A stretch of DNA of 64,000 bases from AP-15 sp035538335 (GTDB lineage: Bacteria > Pseudomonadota > Alphaproteobacteria > ATCC43930 > CGMCC-115725): the NCBI GenBank assembly GCA_035538335.1, contig DATLKN010000029.1, positions 23,585 through 87,584 on the forward strand, read 5' to 3'. The translations under genes and the position numbers were made by a program. Positions 8,992 to 17,357 of this stretch are shown one piece after another. Each line of letters opens with the position of its first letter. Position 1 is the first letter of the stretch. The notes under the pieces were generated by a model. It made no database searches and was not told the DNA's origin. It was given only the letters and a program-made list of their open reading frames with translations.

Positions 8992-9011
8992 TGGCCGATT
9001 ATGCTGCGCCG

Positions 9012-10094
9012 ATGGATATGCCGGCCGCGACGGTGCCGCGCAAGGGACGCGGTGCGCAGACCAACGACAGCGGGCGCTTCGAGCCGCTGCGGCGCGAAGC
9101 TTTCGACGACGGCTGGGGCACTGGCGAGGACGTGCCGGCGCCGCTCGCCACCACGCTCTCGGTCGACGCGACGCGCACGATCATCGCCCGCAACGATTCC
9201 CCCGACATCGGTTTCGACCGTTCGATCAACCCCTATCGCGGCTGCGAGCATGGCTGCATCTACTGCTATGCGCGGCCGAGCCACGCCTATCTCGGGCTGT
9301 CGCCGGGGCTCGATTTCGAGACCCGCATCTTCTACAAGCCGCAGGCCGCGGCCCTGCTCGCCTCGGAGCTCGGCAAAAAGGGCTATTCCTGCCGGCCGCT
9401 GGCACTCGGCAGCAACACAGACCCGTATCAGCCGGCCGAGCGCAAGCTCGGCATCACGCGCGCAATCCTCGACGTGCTGCGCGACTTCCGCCACCCGGTG
9501 ACGATCGTCACGAAATCGGCGCTTGTGCAGCGCGACCTCGACATCCTCGGGGAGATGGCGGCGCAAGGCCTCGCCATCGTGACGGTCTCGCTGACGACGC
9601 TCGACCGCGCGCTCGCCCGCCGCATGGAGCCGCGCGCGGCGACGCCGCAGCGCCGGCTCGAAACCATCGCCGCGCTCGCGGCGGGCGGCGTTCCCGTGGG
9701 CGTCCTCGCGGCGCCGATGATCCCCGCGCTCAACGACAGCGAATTGGAGGCGATCCTGGAGGCCGCCCGCGATGCGGGCGCCGGCCTCGCCGGCTATACG
9801 ATGCTGCGCCTGCCGCTCGAACTGAAGGCGCTCTTCAAGGAATGGCTGCAGGCGCATTTCCCCGACAAGGCGCAGCACGTGCTGTCGCTCGTCGCGCAGA
9901 GCCACGGCGGCCGGCTCTACGATTCCGCCTGGGGCACGCGGATGCGCGGCTCCGGACCTTATGCGGAGATGATCGGGGCGCGCTTCGACCGGGCTTGCCG
10001 CCGGCTCGGGCTGGCGGCGCGCATGCCGTTTTCGCTCGACAACTCGCGCTTCCGGCCGCCGCCGCAAAAGGGCGATCAGCTGAGCCTCTTGTGA
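9012..10094 (+). CDS. PA0069-family radical SAM protein
   Basis: 360 residues. The radical-SAM cluster motif is GCEHGCIYCYAR (CxxxCxxC), preceded by the family's NPYRGCEHG. Upstream, NDSGRFEPLRREAFDDGW matches the distinctive N-terminus of the PA0069 group, which is related to spore photoproduct lyase-like proteins. Substrate unknown, and possibly DNA- or nucleotide-related. The start at 9012 gives MDMPAATVPRKGRGA. An in-frame ATG 30 bases upstream (8982) is possible but overlaps the divergent gene's start region. The last 19 bases overlap the convergent membrane-protein gene. Confidence 0.9.
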   Translation: MDMPAATVPRKGRGAQTNDSGRFEPLRREAFDDGWGTGEDVPAPLATTLSVDATRTIIARNDSPDIGFDRSINPYRGCEHGCIYCYARPSHAYLGLSPGLDFETRIFYKPQAAALLASELGKKGYSCRPLALGSNTDPYQPAERKLGITRAILDVLRDFRHPVTIVTKSALVQRDLDILGEMAAQGLAIVTVSLTTLDRALARRMEPRAATPQRRLETIAALAAGGVPVGVLAAPMIPALNDSELEAILEAARDAGAGLAGYTMLRLPLELKALFKEWLQAHFPDKAQHVLSLVAQSHGGRLYDSAWGTRMRGSGPYAEMIGARFDRACRRLGLAARMPFSLDNSRFRPPPQKGDQLSLL

Positions 10095-11149
10095 AGCGTC
10101 GAGGCGGCGAACACGGCGATCTCGGCGACGAGCAACGCCAGCACGACATATTGCCCAAATCGCGCGACTGCCGTCTGCACCGCGTGCGCCGCTGCCCCCG
10201 CCGGCAACCGCTCGATAAAGGCGAGCGTAAAGGCGTAGAACATCCCGAAAGTGAAATTGCGCGACCATTGCGAGACATCGTAGGCGAGGACGCCGCGCCG
10301 CAGCCCGTAAAGCCGGCAGCGTTGCCAAAGCCGCGCGATCTCGATCGCCTCGACGAGGACAAACGCGACCGCGGCGCAGATCCAGGTAAGCAGCGGCACG
10401 CAAGCCGGAAACACGCCGCTCAGCACCGCCGCGAGGCCGCTGATCGACAACGCGCCGTGCAGGATGCAGTTGCTGTTGTCCCAATCCTCGGCGAGTCGCC
10501 AGCCGGGGTCGCGCAGATAGCGCCCGATGACGAGCGGTGCGGCGAGGCCGTAAAGCGCGTATCCGAACACGACCAAACCGAGGACGATCGCGAAGACGAG
10601 CTTTCCTTCGCGGAAGAGCGACAACAGCACGATCGCGAGCGACTGCGTGCTGACGGTCGACAACAGCACGAGGCCGGTCGCTTTGCAGCGGTCGGCCCGG
10701 GCCGCGATGGCGCGAAACCCGGAGACCATCGCCGGCAGAAACCACAGCCAAAGCAACAGGGCGACATCGCCCAACAGCGCGCTGACGAAGCGCCACTCGG
10801 GAAAACGCAGCGCCACCAGCCGGCACAGCACCGCCGTCGCGGCGATCCAGGTGCCGATTGCAAAGCGGCCGACCGGCGGGCGGGTGTGGCGGGCAAACCG
10901 GCCCTCGCGCCAGGCGGCGGCAAAGGCGGCGGCGAGCAGCGCCCACAGCGCAAGCAGGAAGAGGCCGATCGCCTGTTGCAGCAGCATGCCGGTGCGGGCC
11001 TGCGGCAGCGCGGCGATGGCGGCGATACCGATCGCCATGACGATGCCGCCGGAAGCGGTCGGCGCGGCGCCGAGGCGGGCGGAAAATCGGTAGGGTTCCT
11101 CGGCGTGCGACATCGCGGCCAAAGCTACGGGCCGGGACCGCCGCTGCAA
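10076..11149 (-). CDS. polytopic membrane protein, function unknown
   Basis: Up to 357 residues with about nine or ten hydrophobic segments, for example IVMAIGIAAIAALPQ, AIGLFLLALWALLAAAFAAA, VALLLWLWFLPAMVSG, LVFAIVLGLVVFGYALYGL and VVLALLVAEIAVFAAST. It is therefore an inner-membrane protein. The general pattern (conserved W/N-rich loop DWDNSNCILHGALS between helices) is reminiscent of the tellurite-resistance/dicarboxylate TDT (SLAC1) fold, but I cannot confirm this. A second in-frame start at 11113 (MSHAEEPYRFSA) omits an extra N-terminal stretch. It converges with the radical SAM gene, overlapping by 19 bases at the 3' ends. Confidence 0.75.
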   Translation of the reverse strand: MQRRSRPVALAAMSHAEEPYRFSARLGAAPTASGGIVMAIGIAAIAALPQARTGMLLQQAIGLFLLALWALLAAAFAAAWREGRFARHTRPPVGRFAIGTWIAATAVLCRLVALRFPEWRFVSALLGDVALLLWLWFLPAMVSGFRAIAARADRCKATGLVLLSTVSTQSLAIVLLSLFREGKLVFAIVLGLVVFGYALYGLAAPLVIGRYLRDPGWRLAEDWDNSNCILHGALSISGLAAVLSGVFPACVPLLTWICAAVAFVLVEAIEIARLWQRCRLYGLRRGVLAYDVSQWSRNFTFGMFYAFTLAFIERLPAGAAAHAVQTAVARFGQYVVLALLVAEIAVFAASTLHKRLS

Positions 11150-11251
11150 TGATCTGGGCTATTGCGCGAGACGAACCCCCTGCCTCTCGCATTGTCGCCG
11201 ACCGGAGGCCGGCCTACTGTCGCGCGGCGGCGCGGCGAAGGAGGCGGCGGC

Positions 11252-11467
11252 TTGGCAGGCGAGCGGCGGCTCGAGGCATATCAGCTGGAGCGAATATTTC
11301 TCGCCTTCGCCGAGGTCATGCGCGAATTGCCGCCGGATATCGAGGCAGGCTGGCTCGATGCCCAGGGCGAGCTGCGCCTCGCGCCCGACATCGCGAAGAA
11401 GCTCAGAACCGCCCGTGAGGTGCTGCGCCTCTTGCGCGAGCTGCGGCAATCGGAAGACGAGCCGTAG
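11252..11467 (+). CDS. small hypothetical protein
   Basis: 71 residues from a TTG start preceded by a strong AAGGAGG. An ATG in the same frame at 11162 would add a Pro/Gly/Arg-rich stretch that looks like noncoding repeat sequence. The core (YQLERIFLAFAEVMRELPP, then LAPDIAKKLRTAREVLRLLR) is predicted helical and charged. No family recognised. It lies between the divergent membrane protein and the convergent CoA transferase, ending 7 bp before the latter's stop. Confidence 0.55.
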   Translation: MAGERRLEAYQLERIFLAFAEVMRELPPDIEAGWLDAQGELRLAPDIAKKLRTAREVLRLLRELRQSEDEP

Positions 11468-11474
11468 CAGCGGC

Positions 11475-12692
11475 TCAACGGCCGTCCGGCCCGGCGACGA
11501 TGCCGCGGTCGTGCAGTCGCGCGATCTCGCCCGCAGGCAGCGACAGCAGGCCGGCAAGGATGTCGTCGGTGTCGGCGCCGAGGCGCGGCGCCGGGCGCGG
11601 GGCGGCGCGCAGCTCGGCGCCGAAGTCGAGCGGCAGCCCCGGCATCAGATAGCGCCCGATCCCCGGGTCATCGACAAGCCCGAAGAGCGGATTGTCCGTC
11701 GAGCAGCGCGAGTCGCTTGCGACGAGCTGGCGGAAATCTTGAAACGGGCCCCAGAGTACCGCGGTGCCGGCAAAAGTCTGCCGGATCTCGTCGAGGCTTC
11801 TCGCGGCGCACCACGGCGCCAGCACAGCCGCGATCTCCTCGCGCGCCGCATAGCGGCCGGCGTCGGTGTCGAGATCGACGCCGAGGCGCATGCCGACCGC
11901 CGCGAGTGGTTGGGCAAGCTCGGTCGCTTCGCCAAGCGCGCGCCATTGCCGCGGCGTCAGCGCGATCAGCATGACCCGCCTCCCGTCGGCAGTTGCGAAA
12001 TCGCGCCCGAAGCTGCCGTAGAGGTCGTTGCCGATCCGCGGCCGCGTCGTGCCGTTTACCTGCGCCTCGCCGATGTAGCCGAGCGCGCCGAGGCTCGCGA
12101 GCATCACGTCGGTAAGCGCCAGCACCACTTCTTCGCCGGCGCCGCTGCGCAGCCGCCGCCGCTCGGCGGCCAAGAGGCCGCCGACGAGATAGAGCCCGGC
12201 GGCGATGTCCCAGGCCGGCAGCACGTGATTGACCGGGCCCGGACCCTCGCCGGTGACGAGCGGGAAGCCGCTCGCCGCGTTGACCGTGTAATCGACCGCC
12301 GTCGAGCCGTCGCGGTTGCCGGTGAGTCGCAGCATCAGGAGGTCGCGGCGCGCGGCCGAGAGGCTGCGGTAATCGAGCCCCGGAAGCGGCGGCAGGTTGG
12401 TCAGCAGGATGCCGCCTCCGGCGCCCGGCGCGGTGACGACGGCGCGCGCGATTTCGCGCCCTTCCGGCTTGTCGAGGGCGAGCGCCAGCGAGCGCTTGCC
12501 CTTGTTGAGCCCAGCCCAATAGAGGCTGCGGCCGGCGGCGGTGACCGGCCAGCGGTTGAAATCGAGGCCGCCGCCGATGCGGTCGATGCGGATCACCTCG
12601 GCGCCCATCTGCGCCAGGTTCATGCCGGCGAAGGGGGCGGCCACAAAGGCCGAGAGTTCGACGATGCGCAGGTCTTCGAGCGGCGGGCTCAT
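11475..12692 (-). CDS. class III CoA transferase, 2-methylfumaryl-CoA isomerase (mesaconyl-CoA transferase)-like
   Basis: 405 residues of the CaiB/BaiF family III. The N-terminus RIVELSAFVAAPFAGMNLAQ and VIRIDRIGGGLDFNRWPVT are characteristic of the mesaconyl-CoA C1-C4 CoA transferase subgroup, as is GNRDGSTAVDYTVNAASGFP. The expected catalytic Asp lies in VLPAWDIAAGLYL, near residue 167. In Chloroflexus this reaction moves CoA from C1 to C4 of mesaconate in the 3-hydroxypropionate bi-cycle, and alphaproteobacterial homologues are common but less studied. No other cycle genes are in the window, so the actual substrate is inferred by family only. Confidence 0.85.
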   Translation of the reverse strand: MSPPLEDLRIVELSAFVAAPFAGMNLAQMGAEVIRIDRIGGGLDFNRWPVTAAGRSLYWAGLNKGKRSLALALDKPEGREIARAVVTAPGAGGGILLTNLPPLPGLDYRSLSAARRDLLMLRLTGNRDGSTAVDYTVNAASGFPLVTGEGPGPVNHVLPAWDIAAGLYLVGGLLAAERRRLRSGAGEEVVLALTDVMLASLGALGYIGEAQVNGTTRPRIGNDLYGSFGRDFATADGRRVMLIALTPRQWRALGEATELAQPLAAVGMRLGVDLDTDAGRYAAREEIAAVLAPWCAARSLDEIRQTFAGTAVLWGPFQDFRQLVASDSRCSTDNPLFGLVDDPGIGRYLMPGLPLDFGAELRAAPRPAPRLGADTDDILAGLLSLPAGEIARLHDRGIVAGPDGR

Positions 12693-12747
12693 GCCGTATC
12701 GTGGCGGCGGGGCGGCGCCACCGCAAGCCCGCGGCGGGTCCCTCGGT

Positions 12748-13179
12748 TCAGGCGCCGATAATGAACGAGCGCAGCGAGCGCGCCTCGTATTCGATTTCGT
12801 CGAGCCGGCTCTTGACGAGGTCGCCTATGCTGACGATGCCGACGAGCCGCTCGTCGCGCACGACCGGAAAGTGGCGGATGCGGCGCCGCGTCATCTCGGC
12901 CATCAGGTCGCCGACGCTGTCCTCCGGGTCGCAGGTCGCGACGCGCCGCGTCATCACCGCCGCGACTCTTTCGTTCAACAGCTCGGCGCCATGTTCGGCC
13001 AGCGCCTGCACGATGTCGCGCTCGCTCAGGATGCCGTCGACGCCGTCGCTGTCGTCGCTGACGACCAGCGCGCCGACATTTTGCGCGCTCAGCTGTTTGA
13101 CCGCTTCGGCGATCGTCGCCTCCGGCCGGATCGTCGCCACCCACCGCCCCTTGTCGCGCAGGATCGTCTCGACATTCAT
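12748..13179 (-). CDS. tandem CBS-domain protein
   Basis: 143 residues made of two CBS modules (about residues 8-64 and 75-130), with the motifs GALVVSDDSDGVDGILSERD and HFPVVRDERLVGIVSIGDLV. Stand-alone CBS pairs bind adenosyl ligands (AMP/ATP/NAD) and act as energy sensors or partner-regulators. The start at 13179 has a GCGAGGG Shine-Dalgarno; an upstream frame extension has no coding character. A free-standing cytoplasmic regulator with unknown partner. Confidence 0.9.
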   Translation of the reverse strand: MNVETILRDKGRWVATIRPEATIAEAVKQLSAQNVGALVVSDDSDGVDGILSERDIVQALAEHGAELLNERVAAVMTRRVATCDPEDSVGDLMAEMTRRRIRHFPVVRDERLVGIVSIGDLVKSRLDEIEYEARSLRSFIIGA

Positions 13180-13358
13180 GGCAGCCCTCGCAGGTCTGGG
13201 CGCGGCCGCGGCGCCTGTCCGGCAGGCGGTCGGCCGCAGGCTGCGCAAAGCATAGGACAAAATGTCGCACCGGAAAAGCGGATCTTCGACCGGCGATACT
13301 CGACGCACCTGCGTTCGATAAGGTGGTTCGTGCGAAACAAATGGTTGGGGAGGTTGAA

Positions 13359-13829
13359 ATGCGCCTCGCAGTCCTCGTGATTCTCGGCCTCGGTCTCGCC
13401 GCTTGCGCGGAGCAGCAAGGGCCGCCTCCGGGCCCGCCGCCCGGTCCGCCGCCTGGGCCGCCGCCGCAGGCGGGCCCGCCTCCCGGTCCGCCGCCGGCGC
13501 CGATGGCGCGCCGGCTGGGGCCGGCCCTGGTCGAGCAGACGGCGATCGGGCCGGTGCTCGCCGATCGGCGCGGGTTGACGCTCTACAACTTCGACAACGA
13601 CAAGAGGGGCGTCTCCGCTTGCTACGGCAAGTGCGCTACCGCCTGGCCGCCGTTCCGCGCCGCCCGCGGGGCGCGGCCTGGCGGCCCATGGAGGATCGTC
13701 GTCCGTCGCGGCGGCGTGCGTCAGTGGGCCTACAAGGGGCGGCCGCTCTACACCTGGGCCAAGGACCATGCGCCCGGCCAGACGAGCGGCGACGGCGTTC
13801 GCGGCGTCTGGCACGTCGCCCGGCCCTGA
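13359..13829 (+). CDS. COG4315-type secreted lipoprotein, copy 1
   Basis: 156 residues. Lipoprotein signal peptide MRLAVLVILGLGLAAC with lipobox LAAC, followed by a proline-rich linker of PPPGPPPG units. The C-terminal domain has two repeats with the Yx(F/W)xxD-type motif: LTLYNFDNDKRGVSACYGKC-type and PLYTWAKDHAPGQTSGDG. Two Cys in the first repeat (CYGKC) probably bond. The family is widespread and its function poorly known. The start at 13359 follows a GGGGAGG site. It is a tandem paralogue of the next gene. Confidence 0.9.
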   Translation: MRLAVLVILGLGLAACAEQQGPPPGPPPGPPPGPPPQAGPPPGPPPAPMARRLGPALVEQTAIGPVLADRRGLTLYNFDNDKRGVSACYGKCATAWPPFRAARGARPGGPWRIVVRRGGVRQWAYKGRPLYTWAKDHAPGQTSGDGVRGVWHVARP

Positions 13830-13850
13830 GCAGGGACACAGCCGAAAGCA

Positions 13851-13875
13851 GAGAGCCGGCCCTCGGCCGGCTCTC
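13851..13875 (+). terminator. strong GC-rich hairpin after lipoprotein copy 1
   Basis: Perfect 11-bp stem GAGAGCCGGCC / GGCCGGCTCTC around a 3-base loop, followed by TCTATTGT. It starts 21 bp past the stop at 13829, as expected for an intrinsic terminator, though the T-tract is weak. Confidence 0.65.
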
Positions 13876-13945
13876 TCTATTGTGAAGATGCGATACCGGT
13901 CGCTTTCGCTATGCTGGTCTGGTGAAGCAAATGGAGAGGCTTGGG

Positions 13946-14377
13946 ATGCGCCTTGCAGTCGTCGTGATGCTCGGGTTGGGGCTTGCCGCCTGCGCGGCGC
14001 CGTCCCCGCCGCCGCAAGCCGCCCCGCCCGGCCCCGCTGCCGGTCCGGGACCGATGGGCGAGCGGTTGGGGCCGGCGCGGGTAGAGCAGACGGCGCTCGG
14101 ACCGGTGCTGACCGATGGCCGCGGACTGACGCTCTATACCTTCGACAATGACCGTCCCGGGGTTTCCAATTGCTCGCTCAAATGCGCGCAAGCCTGGCCG
14201 CCCTTCATGGCCGGTCCCGGCGCCCGCCCGCAGGGTGCATGGACGCTCGTCGGGCGGCGCGCCGGCGAGCAATGGGCCTATAAAGGCCAGCCGCTTTATA
14301 CTTTTTTCAAGGACTACAAGCCCGGCCAGACGGCCGGTGACGGGCTGCGCGGCGTCTGGCATATCGCCCGGCCCTGA
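13946..14377 (+). CDS. COG4315-type secreted lipoprotein, copy 2
   Basis: 143 residues, paralogue of the preceding gene with the same architecture: signal peptide MRLAVVVMLGLGLAAC with lipobox LAAC, a shorter Pro/Ala linker, then LTLYTFDNDRPGVSNCSLKC and PLYTFFKDYKPGQTAGDG repeats. The two copies share the ERLGPA/ RRLGPA + VEQTA + GPVL block, showing tandem duplication followed by linker divergence. Expected to be anchored in a membrane, facing the periplasm. The start at 13946 follows GGAGAGGC. Function unknown; the duplication may give two differently linked versions of the same domain. Confidence 0.9.
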   Translation: MRLAVVVMLGLGLAACAAPSPPPQAAPPGPAAGPGPMGERLGPARVEQTALGPVLTDGRGLTLYTFDNDRPGVSNCSLKCAQAWPPFMAGPGARPQGAWTLVGRRAGEQWAYKGQPLYTFFKDYKPGQTAGDGLRGVWHIARP

Positions 14378-14404
14378 ACAGGCGACCGGCCTCGCCGGAA
14401 AGCG

Positions 14405-14418
14405 GAGAGCCGGCTCTC
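14405..14418 (+). terminator. weak hairpin after lipoprotein copy 2
   Basis: The palindrome GAGAGCCGGCTCTC begins 28 bp past the stop and shares its stem sequence with the stronger hairpin after copy 1, so the terminator appears to have been duplicated with the gene. No T-tract follows, so function is uncertain. Confidence 0.4.
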
Positions 14419-14483
14419 TTCGATTGAGGGCGTCCTAGCGGTCCCGAGCTTCCTCGAGCGTCCTCGGGATGACGACGGGGCGC

Positions 14484-15131
14484 TTATCCGGCGGTCGCGG
14501 CGAGCGCGATCGAGGATTGGATGTCCCAGACCGCCGCGCCGACCGCCTGGCCAATCAGGTCGAGCTTGCGCAATTGCGCGATGCGGGCATCGGCGGTTTC
14601 GATCTCGGCCGCGGTCAGCACGAGCCCGAACAGCCGGCAGGCATCGACGAGGCAGATCAGCACCACGTCGCGCGGGTCGGGTATCTCGTCTGAGAGCAGG
14701 ATCTGGCGCAGCCGGGCCTTGACCTCGCGCTGCTCGCGATCGTCGATGACCGGGTACCGGCGGGTATGAAAGACCCAGAGGAAACGGCCGTTCTCCTCGC
14801 GCAGGATGCCGTGCGCGACGAGCCGCTCGAGGGCGCGTTCCTTGTAGTCGTCGGCGGCTGCGGCAATGCGGTCGACGCATTCGGCGACGGTGAGCCCGTC
14901 GCCGGCTTCGCGCAGCCGCCCGAGCGCGTCGTCGAGGATGTCGTCGCCGGTCGGCGTCGGGTCGGTGACGACGGCCTTTTCGAGATCGGTATCGATGCGG
15001 TTACGGATCGCCAGATCCATCAGCGCCGCGCCCGAGACGACGACATTGAAGGCGGAGAGCGGCATGTCGACGAGCGCACCCTTGGCGTCGTCGAGAAGCA
15101 ACAGGATGATTTCCTCGACAAAGCTCAGCAT
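14484..15131 (-). CDS. GPP34 (GOLPH3/VPS74-like) family protein
   Basis: 215 residues resembling the GPP34 domain (PF05719) that eukaryotic GOLPH3 uses to bind phosphatidylinositol-4-phosphate and glycosyltransferases. The pattern LSFVEEIILLLLDDAKGALVD, ALMDLAIRNRID, PTGDDILDDALGRLREA and LVAHGILREENGRFLW fits the bacterial branch. It lies 11 bp downstream of a STAS gene on the same strand and so belongs to the partner-switching cluster. A membrane-lipid-binding regulatory role is inference. Its start at 15131 is an ATG; longer frames upstream run through the STAS gene. Confidence 0.82.
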   Translation of the reverse strand: MLSFVEEIILLLLDDAKGALVDMPLSAFNVVVSGAALMDLAIRNRIDTDLEKAVVTDPTPTGDDILDDALGRLREAGDGLTVAECVDRIAAAADDYKERALERLVAHGILREENGRFLWVFHTRRYPVIDDREQREVKARLRQILLSDEIPDPRDVVLICLVDACRLFGLVLTAAEIETADARIAQLRKLDLIGQAVGAAVWDIQSSIALAATAG

Positions 15132-15142
15132 GGCCCGGGCCC

Positions 15143-15478
15143 TCAGCCGACAGCCGCGAGAGCCGCGGCGCGGTCGTCGCGGATCTGCAGGATCGTGTCG
15201 AAGCCGCTCACCCGAAACACTTCGCGCACATTGGGCAGGAGGCCGAACAGCGCGAGCTTGCCGTTCAGCTGCTGCACTTTTTTTGCGACCAGCAGCATTA
15301 CGCGCAATCCGGCGCTGCTGATGTAGTCGAGCCCGCTCATGTCGATCGCCAGGTGCGGCTCGCCGCCGCCGAGGGCAGCGGTCAATTGTTCCTCCGCCGA
15401 TTTTGCCGCACTGCTGTCGAGCCGTCCGCGCGGCTTGACGATGATGACGGAACCGTCGCGCTCCTCGAGGATCTCCAT
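15143..15478 (-). CDS. STAS-domain anti-anti-sigma factor
   Basis: 111 residues, a single STAS domain of the SpoIIAA/RsbV type. The phosphorylatable-serine loop is MSGLDYISSAGLRVML near residue 50. PRGRLDSSAAKSAEE and a C-terminal FDTILQIRDD complete the fold. In partner switching, the unphosphorylated form binds the HATPase kinase and releases its target. The kinase (15610-16041) and a PP2C phosphatase (16029-17357) are adjacent, giving the complete set. Probably cotranscribed with the GPP34 gene downstream. Confidence 0.93.
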   Translation of the reverse strand: MEILEERDGSVIIVKPRGRLDSSAAKSAEEQLTAALGGGEPHLAIDMSGLDYISSAGLRVMLLVAKKVQQLNGKLALFGLLPNVREVFRVSGFDTILQIRDDRAAALAAVG

Positions 15479-15609
15479 GGTGCTTCACTCGCCGCTGCGC
15501 TCACGCTGCCACTCCGTTAGCACGGGCACGGCCGCGAAACAATGATGCGGGCCTCGGGTTTTCCGCCGGTTGCGCTTGGCGCGCCGCGCCGGGGGCGGTA
15601 AGAGGCGGC

Positions 15610-16041
15610 ATGGCCGGTTACCAATTCTCTCTCGACGCCGAACTTTCGGACATCCCGCGATTTCTCGATTGGGTGGCGCAGACCTGCGCCGCGGAAGGGC
15701 TGCCCGCCGATGACGCCTTCAAGCTAACGCTGGCGCTCGAAGAGGCGGTGACCAACGTCGTCAATTACGCCTTTTCCGGCACGCCGCCGCCGCACCGGGT
15801 CGTCGTGCGGCTGCTGGCCGAGGCGGCGCGCGTCGTCGGCGAGGTCATCGACAACGGCGCGCCGTTCGACCCGCTCGCAGAGGCGCCGCCCGATCTCTCT
15901 CGCCCGCTCGCCGAGCGCGCCCCCGGGGGGCTCGGCATTCATCTGCTCCGCACCGTCATGGACCGCGTCGAATACCGGCGCGAGGACGGGCATAACCGGC
16001 TCATTCTCGAAAAGCGGCTCAGCAGCGATCAGGGCCGGTAG
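15610..16041 (+). CDS. HATPase_c anti-sigma factor / serine kinase (RsbW-like)
   Basis: 143 residues. GHKL ATP-binding fold: N-box LALEEAVTNVVNYAF (E and N at the Mg-ATP site), G1 box IDNGAPFDP, G2-like GGLGIHLLRTVMDRVEYRR. This is the serine kinase and anti-sigma component that phosphorylates the STAS partner. It is divergent from the STAS gene with a 131-bp space that should hold both promoters, and its last 13 bases overlap the convergent phosphatase gene. No sigma factor gene is adjacent, so the output target is not visible. Confidence 0.92.
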   Translation: MAGYQFSLDAELSDIPRFLDWVAQTCAAEGLPADDAFKLTLALEEAVTNVVNYAFSGTPPPHRVVVRLLAEAARVVGEVIDNGAPFDPLAEAPPDLSRPLAERAPGGLGIHLLRTVMDRVEYRREDGHNRLILEKRLSSDQGR

Positions 16042-17357
16042 CGCAGCGCCAGCGCAGTGATGTCGTCGGACTGCTCGGCGCTGCCGGCGAACTGCGCCAA
16101 CTTGGCGAGAATATGGGCGACGAGCGCCCGCGCACCGAGCCCGCCCGCCTCGGCAAGCGCCTTTTCGAGCCGCGCCGTGCCGTATTCGACGCCGTCGCGG
16201 TCGAAGGCCTCGGTGATGCCGTCGGTATAGAGAAAGAGCGCGTCGCCGGGCCGCATGACGGTCTCGCCGATGCGATAGAGAAGCTCGGTCGAGATCCCGA
16301 ACGGGCAGCCGGTCGCTTGCAGAACTTCGCTGCCGCCCGCGGAGCGCAGCAGGTAGGGCGGGTTGTGGCCGGCGTTGCAGTAGCGCAAACGCCCGCTCTG
16401 AGGGTCGAGCACGGCGTGGAACATCGTCACGAACATGCTCGCCTCGTTGTCGGTGGCGAGCAGCCGATTGGCCTCGGCCATGCGCGCGGCCATGTCGCCG
16501 CGGCCGGCGATGCCGCGCATGACGGTGCGCGATATCGCCATGAACAGCGCGGCCGGTATGCCCTTGCCCGAGACGTCGGCGATGGTCAGCGCGAGCTGGC
16601 CGTCCGGCAGCGTGAAGTAGTCATAAAAATCGCCGCCGATATCGCGCGCCGGATGCATCTCGGCGTGTAGGTCGATGGCGGCGAGCGGCCCGTCGTGCGC
16701 GAGCGGCCTCGGCAGGATCGATTGCTGGATCTCGGCCGCCGCCTGCATCTCCTGGCGGCGCTGCTGCTTTTGCCGGATCTCCCGCGCCATATCGGCGAAG
16801 GCGCGTGCGAAATTGGCGAGCTGCCCGGTTTCCTTCGTCAGCTCGGCGAGCATCGCCTCGTCGTATTCGTCGCGCGCCAGCGCTTCAGCCGCATAGGTCA
16901 GATAGGCGAGCGGCCGGTTCATGCCGCTCAGCCGCCGGCCGAGTTCGGCGATGATCGTGACGGCGATGACCGGAAATTCGGCGGTCAGGCTCATCAACAC
17001 CGCGCGCGCGATGGTGATCGCGACGACCGGGGTGCGCGCCAGCACGGTCGCCGTCCTCGGCATGTCGGCGAAGGCGCCAAGCTCGCCGACGATGCGGTGC
17101 CGCCCGACGGTCGCCAGATGCACCCGGCCGGCCGCGATCTCGATGCAGACATCGACCTCGCCGTCGAGGATCAGGCAGGCGAAATCGCCGGGCTCGCCCT
17201 GCCGCATCAGCGCCTCGCCCTCGGCGAAGGCGGCGACGCTGCAGCGCTGCGCGACGGCGGCGAGCGAGGCGGCGTCGAATTGCGCGAAGATCGGCTGTCG
17301 CCGCAACAGCTCGGCGATGTCCTCGGGCCGAACGGAGGAGAGCGCCGCCTCGCTCAC
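16029..17357 (-). CDS. cyclic-nucleotide-binding PP2C (SpoIIE/RsbU-like) phosphatase
   Basis: 442 residues from a GTG start that overlaps the stop of ugd (bases 17354-17357). The N-terminal cNMP-binding fold (about residues 20-130) includes FAEGEALMRQGEPGDFACLILDG and RTATVLARTP. A central helical linker with KQQRRQEMQAAAEIQQSILP leads to the SpoIIE/PP2C phosphatase domain, with metal-site motifs ARDIGGDFYDYF, IADVSGKGIPAAL and FLYTDGITEAFD. It should dephosphorylate the STAS protein, switching the partner from bound to free, with activity set by a small-molecule or redox ligand of the N-terminal domain. Ligand not known. Confidence 0.92.
   Translation of the reverse strand: MSEAALSSVRPEDIAELLRRQPIFAQFDAASLAAVAQRCSVAAFAEGEALMRQGEPGDFACLILDGEVDVCIEIAAGRVHLATVGRHRIVGELGAFADMPRTATVLARTPVVAITIARAVLMSLTAEFPVIAVTIIAELGRRLSGMNRPLAYLTYAAEALARDEYDEAMLAELTKETGQLANFARAFADMAREIRQKQQRRQEMQAAAEIQQSILPRPLAHDGPLAAIDLHAEMHPARDIGGDFYDYFTLPDGQLALTIADVSGKGIPAALFMAISRTVMRGIAGRGDMAARMAEANRLLATDNEASMFVTMFHAVLDPQSGRLRYCNAGHNPPYLLRSAGGSEVLQATGCPFGISTELLYRIGETVMRPGDALFLYTDGITEAFDRDGVEYGTARLEKALAEAGGLGARALVAHILAKLAQFAGSAEQSDDITALALRYRP

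Noticed and set aside
8952..11192. Minus-strand frame of 746 codons over the radical SAM and membrane genes
   Set aside because: The radical SAM and membrane proteins have clear motifs in other frames; this frame has none.
13420..13500. Short GC-rich direct repeats that could be taken for a CRISPR or tandem array
   Set aside because: They encode the Pro-Gly linker of a lipoprotein in frame; no spacers, and no cas genes in the window.
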